55,658 nt of DNA. It comes from CAYYMD01 sp964480425 (GTDB taxonomy: Bacteria > Planctomycetota > Phycisphaerae > SM23-33). Of this stretch, positions 1 to 6,883 are shown piece after piece. The stretch is taken from positions 1 to 55,658 of the forward strand of contig CAYZPY010000003.1 of assembly GCA_964480425.1 (NCBI GenBank), written 5' to 3'. Position 1 is the first letter of the stretch. Each line of letters begins with the position of its first letter. Under the pieces are notes generated by a model, which ran no database searches, was not told where the DNA came from, and saw only the letters and a list, made by a program, of their open reading frames with translations. The translations under genes and the position numbers were made by a program.

Positions 1-377
1 CATTAGAATAATCGTGTTATCGAAAATTCGAAATCAAACGTTGGGACACTCGTGACTCCGCCGTTTACACAGAAATGCACAAATGAGCGTCCCTGCCTGT
101 TTAATGCAGGTAAGCAGGTATCCTCCCATGGCGGTTTCTCCTTGTAAATTCCTTCCCGAGCATCGTCCGCCCGCCGAGGTCGAGCACGCCCCGGCAGGCC
201 CTTCCGCCCTGTGAGCCCGCACCTAAGGGGTGGACAGACCAGCGGCAGGTTTGATAAGAGCTATAATATGGGCGATTAACACAGACGTTCTATTTTGTCC
301 AGAAAAATTAAATCCGCCTGAAATCCTTGTCCCTTAGGGACTGTAAAGACAGATGGCGGGCGGACAGGAGACTGGAA
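1..377. other. Left-edge intergenic region
   Basis: This stretch of about 375 bases precedes the first confident gene. It holds the possible small frame at 34-129 on the minus strand and a TATAAT hexamer at 262-267 on the plus strand. The hexamer could be the -10 box of a promoter for the gene starting at 378, but no convincing -35 box lies at the right distance (TGGACA at 231-236 is about 25 bp away). I see nothing else in it. Confidence 0.4.
34..129 (-). CDS. Possible 31-residue Cys-containing small protein
   Basis: This is a short frame on the minus strand. The ATG at 129-127 is preceded by AAGGAGAAACCGCC, which puts a good SD core about 8 nt upstream. The peptide begins MGGYLLTCIKQAG, has a short hydrophobic middle (TLICAFLC) and ends in a basic, Cys-containing tail (CKRRSHECPNV). 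I recognise no family. The SD is the only real support, because a frame this short can occur by chance. It faces away from the DUF218 gene, so the two would be divergently transcribed. Confidence 0.25.
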   Translation of the reverse strand: MGGYLLTCIKQAGTLICAFLCKRRSHECPNV

Positions 378-1022
378 ATGAATAAAGCGGCCAAAGAATC
401 GTCACAAGAGGCGCCCGCCGAAAAATCTACGAGCGGGCTGAAGCGTTTGTACCTGCTGGTTCAGTGGATATTGAACCTTGTGGTTCTGGCGGCGCTGGCG
501 TACGTTCTGTCGCCCCTGGGGCAGTGGGTCACAGGGAAATTGACCGTCTGCGACGAACTTGACCGGGCGAATTACATCGTGGTTCTGGGGGGAGATCACG
601 AACGTGCGGTCGAGGCGGCCAACCTGTACCGCAGCGGATGGGCGCCGAAGGTGATAATATCCTCAACAGAGACGGACTGTGACGACCTGGCCGGCATCGC
701 CGCCGACTACGGCGTCGCAAGCGATGATATTATGCTCGACCCTGAACCCACCAGGACGCGCCACCATCCGGGGACCGTCGCCGAACTGGACGGCGTTGAC
801 CCAAAAGAGCATAAGTTCATCGTGGTGACATCGCGCCTACACACCGCCCGTGCCCGGGCCTGCTTCCGTTCGGGCGGTTACAAGCACCTTATAATACGAT
901 ATCCCATGTGGGAGGCAAAATACCCCGAAGATCCGGGTCTGTGGAAAAACGCGTCACAACTGCCGTACGCCGTTTACGAGACCATGGCATGGGGCATGTA
1001 CAGGATCAGGGGGTGGATTTAG
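378..1022 (+). CDS. DUF218/YdcF-family membrane-anchored protein
   Basis: This is a 214-residue protein with one N-terminal membrane segment (about residues 30-50, LYLLVQWILNLVVLAALAYV) followed by a DUF218 domain. The family hallmarks are YIVVLGGDHERA after the membrane segment, the VTSRLHTARA stretch, and a C-terminal aromatic tail (MAWGMYRIRG). DUF218 proteins (YdcF, SanA, ElyC) are linked to envelope and polysaccharide metabolism, but their reaction is generally unknown. The start at 378 is preferred over the longer frame from 327 because ACAGGAG lies just upstream of it. The gene converges on cysQ with only 29 bp between the stops. Placement beside nucleotide-sugar genes fits an envelope role, which is inference. 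Confidence 0.8.
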   Translation: MNKAAKESSQEAPAEKSTSGLKRLYLLVQWILNLVVLAALAYVLSPLGQWVTGKLTVCDELDRANYIVVLGGDHERAVEAANLYRSGWAPKVIISSTETDCDDLAGIAADYGVASDDIMLDPEPTRTRHHPGTVAELDGVDPKEHKFIVVTSRLHTARARACFRSGGYKHLIIRYPMWEAKYPEDPGLWKNASQLPYAVYETMAWGMYRIRGWI

Positions 1023-1024
1023 CG

Positions 1025-1051
1025 TTCGTTGATTATCTACAAATCAACGAA
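1025..1051. terminator. Inverted repeat between convergent genes, possible bidirectional terminator
   Basis: TTCGTTGATT at 1025-1034 and AATCAACGAA at 1042-1051 are perfect 10-bp inverted arms separated by 7 bases. The hairpin fills almost the whole 29-bp gap between two converging genes, which suggests a bidirectional terminator. No clear T-tract follows on either strand. The same bases also read as octamers of the intergenic repeat family in this region (1026-1057), so the hairpin could be a by-product of that repeat. Confidence 0.45.
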
Positions 1052-1846
1052 TTAACGAAGCCGGAGGATTTTCTCGGATCCGCAGACGATGAAGCCGTTG
1101 TGCTTGAGGATGCCCCTGGGATGGTAGTCCAGTGGTCGACCACGGAGGTCCACGATGCGGCAGCCGGCCTGGTTTGCGATTGCGAATCCGGCGGCGGTGT
1201 CCCAGTACCAGGTGGGCCCGTGGCGGGGATATACGTCTGCCTTGCCCTCTGCAACTGCGCATATTTTCAGCGAGCTTCCGGCCGGAATTGTCTCGGACAC
1301 GTCGATCTTTTCCAGAAAATCACGCGTGGCGTCGGACAGGTGCGACCTGCTGACCATGGCCTTTAGTGAAACAGGCGTCTGGCCTGTCGAACGAAAGAGG
1401 CGTTTTGGTTGTTCCGACTTTTGGGCCTTCCATGCGCCCAGGCCATCGGCGGCCCAGTAGCACACGTCAGCGGCGGGGATTAGTATAACGCCCAGGACAG
1501 GCCTGCCGTTTTCGACCAGGGCAATGTTGACGGTGTACTCGGGAAGTTTTTTGACGAATTCCTTTGTCCCGTCCAGCGGGTCAACGCACCAGTAGGTCTG
1601 GAATTCTTCGACATCGAGGTTATCGAGGTCTCCTTCCTCCGAGATTACGGCCCAGGATGGTCGAAGCGAATCCAGTCCTTCTTTGATGGTCCTATGCGAG
1701 GCAATATCGGCCGCCGTCAGGGGCGAGCCGTCGGCCTTGTCCTCGACGTTCACCCGTCCGGCGGCGATTTTCTGTATTTCATCTCCGGCTTCGGCGGCGA
1801 TACGACAGACCTGCGGAAGGATTTTCTGTAAAATTTTGGTGTCCAT
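1052..1846 (-). CDS. cysQ: 3'(2'),5'-bisphosphate nucleotidase (CysQ-type, inositol monophosphatase fold)
   Basis: This 264-residue cytoplasmic phosphatase would hydrolyse 3'-phosphoadenosine 5'-phosphate (PAP) to AMP. It removes the inhibitory by-product of sulfotransferases and PAPS reductases. The family motifs are visible: DKADGSPLTAAD near residue 37, EEGD near 71, the metal-binding WCVDPLDGTKEF near 86-97, and WDTAAG near 217. Length is normal. Two genes away on the same strand lies the fused ATP sulfurylase/APS kinase that makes PAPS, so making and recycling the sulfate donor are paired here. The ATG at 1846 has no evident SD; the upstream bases belong to an octamer repeat array. Other phosphatases of the fold, such as inositol monophosphatase, are possible but less likely. 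Confidence 0.85.
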   Translation of the reverse strand: MDTKILQKILPQVCRIAAEAGDEIQKIAAGRVNVEDKADGSPLTAADIASHRTIKEGLDSLRPSWAVISEEGDLDNLDVEEFQTYWCVDPLDGTKEFVKKLPEYTVNIALVENGRPVLGVILIPAADVCYWAADGLGAWKAQKSEQPKRLFRSTGQTPVSLKAMVSRSHLSDATRDFLEKIDVSETIPAGSSLKICAVAEGKADVYPRHGPTWYWDTAAGFAIANQAGCRIVDLRGRPLDYHPRGILKHNGFIVCGSEKILRLR

Positions 1847-1853
1847 TATTATT

Positions 1854-1893
1854 TGTCGATTCGTTGACTGGTTGACTCGTTAATTAATCGACA
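1854..1893. repeat. Intergenic octamer array, five units
   Basis: Exactly five 8-bp units fill the cysQ-wecB spacer: TGTCGATT, CGTTGACT, GGTTGACT, CGTTAATT and AATCGACA. The first and last units are perfect inverse complements. The array runs into the end of wecB, supplying its last codons and its TAA stop at 1886-1884. Related arrays lie at 1026-1057, 2992-3031, 5362-5425 and 5450-5489. Confidence 0.7.
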
Positions 1894-2981
1894 ATTTTCT
1901 CCAGCATGATTTTTGCTATTCGTTCGGCCGCACGCCCGTCCCACAACGGGGGGGTATCGGGTTCGTCCGACAGCCCGTCCTTGATGCGTTCGTAGGCCTC
2001 GATAATCCTGGCAGGGTCGGTCCCGGTGACCTGGTTGCATCCCACCTCCACCGTTACGGGCCTCTCGGTGTTCTGTCGCAGCGTCAGGCAGGGAACCTTC
2101 AGGATGGTGGTTTCTTCCTGTATGCCGCCCGAATCGGTCAGGACGAGTCTGGCCTCAGACATCAGTTTGAGAAAATCGAGGTATCCCATCGGCTCGACCA
2201 GTCGCAGCGCCTCGATTCGCCCCACACGCTTCTGGAGGCCCATCCGTTCGATGTTCTTGCGGGTGCGGGGGTGGATGGGAAAAATTATTTCCATGTCGTT
2301 TGAGATTTTCTCAAGGGCGTCCAGCAGACGGGCGAAAACTTCCGGGTTGTCGACGTTGGAAGGCCTGTGCAGGGTAAGGGCTGCGTATCGGCCCGGTTCG
2401 ATTTGCAGGTCCCGCAGCACCGTAGATTTTTCCGCCTTGGTCTGGTTCCGCAGGAGCGTGTCGATCATCACGTTGCCCACGAAGTGGATCCTGCCGGAGG
2501 GAATTCCCTCTTTGGCGAGATTGTCCACACCGCTCTTTTCGGTGCAGAAAAGCAGATCGCTTATGGCGTCGGTCAGCAGGCGGTTGATCTCTTCGGGCAT
2601 GTCCCTGTCGAAGCTCCGCAGGCCCGCCTCGACGTGCACCAGTTTGACGCTCATCTTGACGGCCACCAGACCGCACGCAATCGTGCTGTTGACGTCTCCG
2701 ACGACCAGGACCACGTCGGGTTTTTCCCTGGCCACCACCGGCTCGAACGCCTTCATAATCTCCGCCGTCTGAACGGCGTGACTGGCGGAACCCACACCCA
2801 GGTTGATGTCCGGTTCGGGTATCTCCAGCTGAGTGAAAAACAACTCGCTCATCTGCTGGTCGTAGTGCTGTCCCGTATGGACAAGGAGCGGCTCGATTTG
2901 GTTGTGCGCCTTGTAGGCCTCCATCAGCGGTGCTATCTTCATGAAATTCGGTCGGGCGCCGGCTACGTTTATTAATTTCAT
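1884..2981 (-). CDS. wecB: UDP-N-acetylglucosamine 2-epimerase (non-hydrolysing)
   Basis: This 365-residue enzyme interconverts UDP-GlcNAc and UDP-ManNAc, the first step to ManNAc-type sugars of surface polysaccharides. It opens with the family N terminus (GARPNFMKIAPLMEA) and has HTGQHYDQQMS near residue 36, HVEAGLRSFDRDMPEE near 121-136, THRPSNVD-type sequence in the middle and DSGGIQEE near 283. Length is typical. The SD-like AGGAATAGAG precedes the ATG at 2981. It lies between cysQ and the PAPS synthase on the same strand, and its usual partner, the 6-dehydrogenase, is about 2.5 kb away on the other strand. Together they could make UDP-ManNAcA. Confidence 0.92.
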   Translation of the reverse strand: MKLINVAGARPNFMKIAPLMEAYKAHNQIEPLLVHTGQHYDQQMSELFFTQLEIPEPDINLGVGSASHAVQTAEIMKAFEPVVAREKPDVVLVVGDVNSTIACGLVAVKMSVKLVHVEAGLRSFDRDMPEEINRLLTDAISDLLFCTEKSGVDNLAKEGIPSGRIHFVGNVMIDTLLRNQTKAEKSTVLRDLQIEPGRYAALTLHRPSNVDNPEVFARLLDALEKISNDMEIIFPIHPRTRKNIERMGLQKRVGRIEALRLVEPMGYLDFLKLMSEARLVLTDSGGIQEETTILKVPCLTLRQNTERPVTVEVGCNQVTGTDPARIIEAYERIKDGLSDEPDTPPLWDGRAAERIAKIMLEKIVD

Positions 2982-2991
2982 CTCTATTCCT

Positions 2992-3031
2992 GTTTAATCG
3001 ACAAACCGGTTAACGAATCAACCAACTGATT
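2992..3031. repeat. Intergenic octamer array, five units
   Basis: Five phased 8-bp units, on the plus strand GTTTAATC, GACAAACC, GGTTAACG, AATCAACC and AACTGATT, fill the gap between wecB and the sulfurylase gene. On the minus strand they read as the same NGTTRAYT-like unit seen at 1854-1893. Confidence 0.65.
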
Positions 3032-3037
3032 CACTAT

Positions 3038-4753
3038 CTAAACAACGTATCCTTCCTTTTCCAGGTGCAGGAGAATCTGCTGGACGCATTCTTCCGGCGC
3101 CATATCGGTCGTGTCGAATGCCATGTCGGCGTCTTTGGGCTCTTCGTATGGATCAGACACTCCGGTGAACTCCTTTATTATCCCCGCCCGGGCCTTGGCG
3201 AACAGGCCCTTGCGATCGCGTTGCTCACAAACCTCGATCGGCGTGGATACGTGCACCAGTATGAATCCGCCCTTTGGCTGAATCATATCGCGTACCTCTT
3301 TTCTTATGCTGTCGTACGGCGCGATTGGTGCGCAAAGCGCAATGCCGCCGTTCTTGGTAATTTCCGAGGCCACCCATCCGATCCGTCGTATATTGATGTC
3401 CCGATGCTCCTTTGAGAAGCCCAGTTCCGAGGACAGGTGCCTGCGGACAAGGTCGCCGTCCAGAAGCGTCAGCGGGCGCCCTCCTATCTCCAGCAGTTTT
3501 ACCATGAGCACGTTGGCAAGGGTGGACTTTCCCGAGCTCGGCAGCCCGGTGAACAGCACCGTAAAGCCCTGCCTGCTGCGGGGCGGGTAAGTGCGGCGAA
3601 GTTCTTCTATGACCTCGGGGAAGGAGAACCAATGGGGTATATCGCGTCCGTCGGCCAGGCGCGCGCGAAGCTCGGTGCCCGAAAGCGACTTCGCCTCGGC
3701 GCCCTTGGGAACCTCGTCGGCGGGAATGTATTTGTCCTGGTCCTGGAGGTAAACCATCATCTTGAAAGGCACCATCTTTATGCCCAACTCGTCCTGGTGT
3801 TTTTTCAGCAGTTCCTGCGCGTCGTACGGACCGTAGAACGGCTTCCCGCCGGAGTCCTTGCCGGGACCGGCGTGGTCCCTTCCGACGATGAGATGCGTGC
3901 AGCCGTAGTTCTTCCTTATGATGGCGTGCCACACTGCCTCTCTCGGCCCGCCCATCCTCATCGCCAGCGGAAGCAGGCTCAACGCCACGGTGTTGCGCGG
4001 GTAGTGCTTCAGTATGGCCTGATAACAGCGGACGCGGGTGTAGTGGTCCACGTCGCCGGGCTTGGTCATACCCACCACCGGGTGGATCAGCAGGTTTGCC
4101 TCCAGTTCGCTGGCCGCTCGGAAGGTCAACTCCTGGTGCGCACGGTGCATTGGATTGCGAGTCTGGAACGCCACCACCTGCCTCCACCCGAGCTGTCCGA
4201 ACCGCTTCCGAAGCTGTTGGGGCGTCAGTCGGAACTCCGTATAATCGTAATGGCGCGGCGTCTCTACGGCCTGGACGGTGCCGCCGACGTAATACGGGTT
4301 TGTGTTGTTCATCAGGTATGCCACGCCGGGATGTTCGGTGTTTGTCGTGCCGAAGACCTTCTCGGCCTCGGCCTGAAGGTCCGGCTGCCAGATGTCCTCG
4401 ACGTTCAGAACCGCCAGCATAACTCCCTCGAAGTCGCGCAGGGCGAGTTTGTCACCGGTGTTGAGACTCCCGGCCAATTCCTCGCTGACGTCCAGCGTAA
4501 TCGGCAGCGGCCAAATCTCGCCTGACGGAAGGCGCATTTCGTCCCGCACGCCCTGGTATTGCTCGCGAGTTAAGAATCCCCGCTGGGGCGAGAATCCGCC
4601 TATGGTCAGCAGCTCCAGGTCGCATATCTGTCGCGGCGTCAGGTTCCAAGAGGGCCAGTCCTTCGAGAGCTTCTTAAGCTCGGCGGCTTCCTCATCGTCG
4701 ACCAGCAGGTTTACCAGTTCTCCGCCATGGGGGTCTATCAACTTATGTGCCAT
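3038..4753 (-). CDS. Bifunctional sulfate adenylyltransferase/adenylylsulfate kinase (PAPS synthase)
   Basis: This 571-residue fused enzyme turns sulfate and ATP into APS and then PAPS. The N-terminal ATP sulfurylase part (about 1-385) carries QTRNPMHRAHQE near residue 198 and GRDHAGPGKDSGG near 292. The C-terminal APS kinase part (about 395-571) has the P-loop GLPSSGKST, then LDGDLVRRHL and GFSKEHRDINIRRIG. Both halves look intact. The ATG at 4753 follows AACAGGAG. No PAPS reductase or sulfite reductase is nearby, and cysQ is on the same strand. I infer that the PAPS is meant at least partly for sulfotransferases rather than only for assimilation. Confidence 0.92.
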   Translation of the reverse strand: MAHKLIDPHGGELVNLLVDDEEAAELKKLSKDWPSWNLTPRQICDLELLTIGGFSPQRGFLTREQYQGVRDEMRLPSGEIWPLPITLDVSEELAGSLNTGDKLALRDFEGVMLAVLNVEDIWQPDLQAEAEKVFGTTNTEHPGVAYLMNNTNPYYVGGTVQAVETPRHYDYTEFRLTPQQLRKRFGQLGWRQVVAFQTRNPMHRAHQELTFRAASELEANLLIHPVVGMTKPGDVDHYTRVRCYQAILKHYPRNTVALSLLPLAMRMGGPREAVWHAIIRKNYGCTHLIVGRDHAGPGKDSGGKPFYGPYDAQELLKKHQDELGIKMVPFKMMVYLQDQDKYIPADEVPKGAEAKSLSGTELRARLADGRDIPHWFSFPEVIEELRRTYPPRSRQGFTVLFTGLPSSGKSTLANVLMVKLLEIGGRPLTLLDGDLVRRHLSSELGFSKEHRDINIRRIGWVASEITKNGGIALCAPIAPYDSIRKEVRDMIQPKGGFILVHVSTPIEVCEQRDRKGLFAKARAGIIKEFTGVSDPYEEPKDADMAFDTTDMAPEECVQQILLHLEKEGYVV

Positions 4754-4861
4754 TGAATTATTCTCCTGTTTTGCATAACCCGCACGTCATTGGTCTTCAT
4801 AAGACGGCAGTCGCGCCGGAAATATATGTTCCATCGGAGGTGAATGTCCAGTTTATTAATC

Positions 4862-4889
4862 GCGGTCTCAACTCTGAGACGCAACACGA
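4862..4889 (+). repeat. Left terminal inverted repeat of the IS30-like element
   Basis: This is a 28-bp arm beginning GCGGTCTCAACTCTGAGA. It pairs with 5326-5353 with a single mismatch (C at 4880). Confidence 0.8.
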
Positions 4890-4895
4890 ACGGAA

Positions 4896-5251
4896 TCATT
4901 CCCGCATCACTTCACCCGGTGCCTGGTAGCCAAGACATCGTCGCGGCCGCGTATTGAGCAAGTGCTCAACGTAATAAATATACTGATGCGTGGCGCCACG
5001 TATATCGAAGCCTTCCGGGAAAAACTGCCGAAGCAATCCGTTGGTGTTCTCATTCAATTCACGCTCCCACGAATGATACGGATGCGCAAAGTAAACTTCC
5101 AGTCCCAACTGACGCTGTTGCGGTTCAGTTCTCGACTGATTGTCGAACGGTGGCAACCGATACGATTGGCCACCTCGGTTTGGGAGTTGCCGGCGGCGAT
5201 TAATTGTGCAATGATTTCTCTGTCGTCTATGGTAAGATGATGTCCGTGCAT
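4896..5251 (-). pseudogene. IS30-family transposase remnant (N- and C-terminal fragments)
   Basis: Read on the minus strand from the ATG at 5251, the first 46 or so residues are a typical IS30 helix-turn-helix start (HLTIDDREIIAQLI, then GCHRSTISRELNRN). Near 5105-5115 that reading stops resembling the family. The C-terminal part continues in another frame: VYFAHPYHSWERELNENTNG, then LLRQFFPEGFD and LNTRPRRCLGYQAPGEVMRE. This is the last part of the DDE domain, with the ERELNENTNG box holding the catalytic Glu. Roughly 200 residues, including the first two catalytic Asp, are missing. It is a deletion plus frameshift and not a working transposase. Confidence 0.8.
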
Positions 5252-5325
5252 CGCAAGACTCCTGGCTGGTGGTTGTTGCTTCTAACACCAACCTACCATG
5301 CCGGTCTTGCGATGCTATTAATTAC

Positions 5326-5353
5326 TCGTGTTGCATCTCAGAGTTGAGACCGC
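5326..5353 (-). repeat. Right terminal inverted repeat of the IS30-like element
   Basis: This 28-bp arm ends GAGTTGAGACCGC on the plus strand. It is the partner of 4862-4889 with one mismatch. Confidence 0.8.
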
Positions 5354-5361
5354 AAATGAAT

Positions 5362-5425
5362 TAGTTGATTATTGTTTGATTGACTGGTTAATTAGTTGAC
5401 TCGTTGATTAGCGGGTTAGTCGAGA
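5362..5425. repeat. Intergenic octamer array, about eight units
   Basis: The sequence falls into phased 8-bp blocks, the clearest being GATTGACT, GGTTAATT, AGTTGACT and CGTTGATT. It starts seven bases after the IS30-like element. It forms a long imperfect inverted repeat with the array at 5450-5489. Confidence 0.6.
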
Positions 5426-5449
5426 ATTCCAATGTCGCTGTTTATACCG

Positions 5450-5489
5450 AATCAACTAATGAGCGACTTAACGACTCAATTAATCAAAC
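5450..5489. repeat. Intergenic octamer array, five units in opposite orientation
   Basis: Five units, AATCAACT, AATGAGCG, ACTTAACG, ACTCAATT and AATCAAAC, lie directly upstream of the 6-dehydrogenase SD. They are the inverse-complement form of the units at 5362-5425, so a long hairpin could form in the leader of that gene. Confidence 0.65.
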
Positions 5490-5503
5490 AAGGATAAGGA
5501 AGC

Positions 5504-6820
5504 ATGGTTGAAAAATTGGTAAAGCGTTTCAATGATAAATCAGCCGTCGTCGGCGTAGTGGGGCTCGGCTACGTTGGCCTGCCTCTTGTGAGGCAGTTCG
5601 CCCGAGCGGGACTGAAGGTGATGGGCTTTGACGTGGATGATGAAAAGATCAAGGCCCTGGAGGCAGGGCGAAGTTACATCGAGCACATCTCCAACAAGAG
5701 CATTGCCGAGACGGTGAACTCCGGCAGGTTCACGCCCACCATGGATTTTGACCGACTCGGCGAGCCGGACTGCATACTCATCTGCGTGCCCACGCCGCTG
5801 ACAAAAATGCGCGAGCCGGACATGACCTACGTCGAGTCAACCGTGGAAGAAATTTCCGGTCGACTACGCAAGGGTCAACTGATAATCCTGGAGTCCACCA
5901 CGTATCCGGGAACCAGCAGGGAGGTGATGCTGCCAATACTTCAGCGATCGGGTCTGAAGGTGGGCGAGGACTTCTACCTGGCGTATTCACCCGAGCGGGA
6001 GGACCCCGGCAGAAAGGATTACGACACCCACACCATCCCCAAGGTGGTAGGCGGATACGACCGGAATTCTCTCAAGGCAGCGGTGGCGTGCTACGAGACG
6101 GCAATTAAAACCATCGTGCCGGTCAGCAGTTGCGAGGCCGCCGAGGCATGTAAGATACTGGAAAACACGTACCGCTGCGTAAACATAGCACTGGTCAACG
6201 AATTGAAGACGCTTTTCGACAGAATGGGCATCGACGTGTGGGAAGTGATAAAAGCCGCCGCAACAAAGCCCTTCGGCTTCACCCCGTTCTATCCCGGTCC
6301 GGGCCTGGGGGGGCACTGCATACCCATCGACCCGTTTTACCTTTCATGGAAGGCAAGGGAATATTCCCTTGCAACGCGGTTCATAGAACTGGCTGGGGAG
6401 GTCAATATATCCATGCCCCGATACGTGGTCTCCAGACTGATGGACGCCATGAACGACAGGGGCAAGGCCCTGAAGGGCTCCAAAATCCTCGTGCTGGGCC
6501 TGGCGTACAAGAAGGACATAGACGACGTCCGCGAGAGCCCGTCGCTGGAGCTGATAGAATTGCTGCGCCACCGCGGCGCTAAGGTGGATTACAACGACCC
6601 GCACGTGCCCCGGACGCACAAGATGCGTCAGCACGACCTGAAGATGACGTCGGTGAAGCTCACGGCCTCCAAGCTCGCCTCGTACGATGCCGTGCTCATC
6701 AGCACCGATCACAGCGACTACGACTGGCGGTTCATTGTGGATAACGCCAAACTCGTGGTGGACACCCGCAACGCCACAAAGAATGTTCGACGCGGAAAGA
6801 AAAAAATAGTAAGGGCGTGA
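5504..6820 (+). CDS. wbpA: UDP-N-acetyl-D-hexosamine 6-dehydrogenase (WbpA/WecC-like)
   Basis: This 438-residue NAD-dependent enzyme oxidises C6 of a UDP-N-acetylhexosamine to the uronic acid. The N-terminal Rossmann motif is GLGYVGLPLVRQFA near residue 20. VPTPLTKMREPDMTYV (near 95) is typical of the UDP-GlcNAc/ManNAc group, and the catalytic Cys sits in GPGLGGHCIPIDPFYL near 265-280. The C-terminal UDP-binding domain begins near 330 (KILVLGLAYKKDIDDVRESP). The ATG follows AAGGATAAGGAAGC. With wecB it would give UDP-ManNAcA; acting directly on UDP-GlcNAc with the epimerase at 12553 it would give UDP-GalNAcA. Substrate choice cannot be settled from sequence alone. Confidence 0.9.
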   Translation: MVEKLVKRFNDKSAVVGVVGLGYVGLPLVRQFARAGLKVMGFDVDDEKIKALEAGRSYIEHISNKSIAETVNSGRFTPTMDFDRLGEPDCILICVPTPLTKMREPDMTYVESTVEEISGRLRKGQLIILESTTYPGTSREVMLPILQRSGLKVGEDFYLAYSPEREDPGRKDYDTHTIPKVVGGYDRNSLKAAVACYETAIKTIVPVSSCEAAEACKILENTYRCVNIALVNELKTLFDRMGIDVWEVIKAAATKPFGFTPFYPGPGLGGHCIPIDPFYLSWKAREYSLATRFIELAGEVNISMPRYVVSRLMDAMNDRGKALKGSKILVLGLAYKKDIDDVRESPSLELIELLRHRGAKVDYNDPHVPRTHKMRQHDLKMTSVKLTASKLASYDAVLISTDHSDYDWRFIVDNAKLVVDTRNATKNVRRGKKKIVRA

Positions 6821-6883
6821 ACGGGTCGTAATATACGGTTATCCCGACAGCGAGGCGCCTGTCGTACATTAAGAGGACGGCTA

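Larger units (their letters stand above)
4861..5354 (-). mobile_element. Internally deleted IS30-family insertion element, 494 bp
   Basis: Inverted repeats of 28 bp, differing at one base, bound the element at 4862-4889 and 5326-5353; each arm begins GCGGTCTCAACTC when read inward. Taking one more base on each side leaves AAT at 4858-4860 and AAT at 5355-5357, a plausible 3-bp target duplication. The inside encodes only the two ends of an IS30-type transposase in different frames. Full-length IS30 elements are about 1.0-1.2 kb, so the central 500-700 bp is missing. It cannot encode its own transposase but keeps both ends, so it could be moved by a complete relative elsewhere. Confidence 0.78.
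4754..5503. other. 750-bp intergenic region with IS remnant and octamer arrays
   Basis: The gap between the divergent PAPS synthase and 6-dehydrogenase genes has no intact gene. It holds about 100 bp of unremarkable sequence, then the deleted IS30-family element at 4861-5354, then two octamer arrays at 5362-5425 and 5450-5489 that point toward each other. The SD AAGGATAAGGAAG of the next gene follows directly. Confidence 0.7.

Noticed and set aside
3437..4525. A 362-codon frame on the plus strand opposite the PAPS synthase
   Set aside because: It is the antisense shadow of a well-recognised gene and resembles no protein family.
1026..5489. The octamer arrays as a CRISPR array
   Set aside because: Units are 8 bp, degenerate and contiguous without spacers; there are no cas genes in the window.
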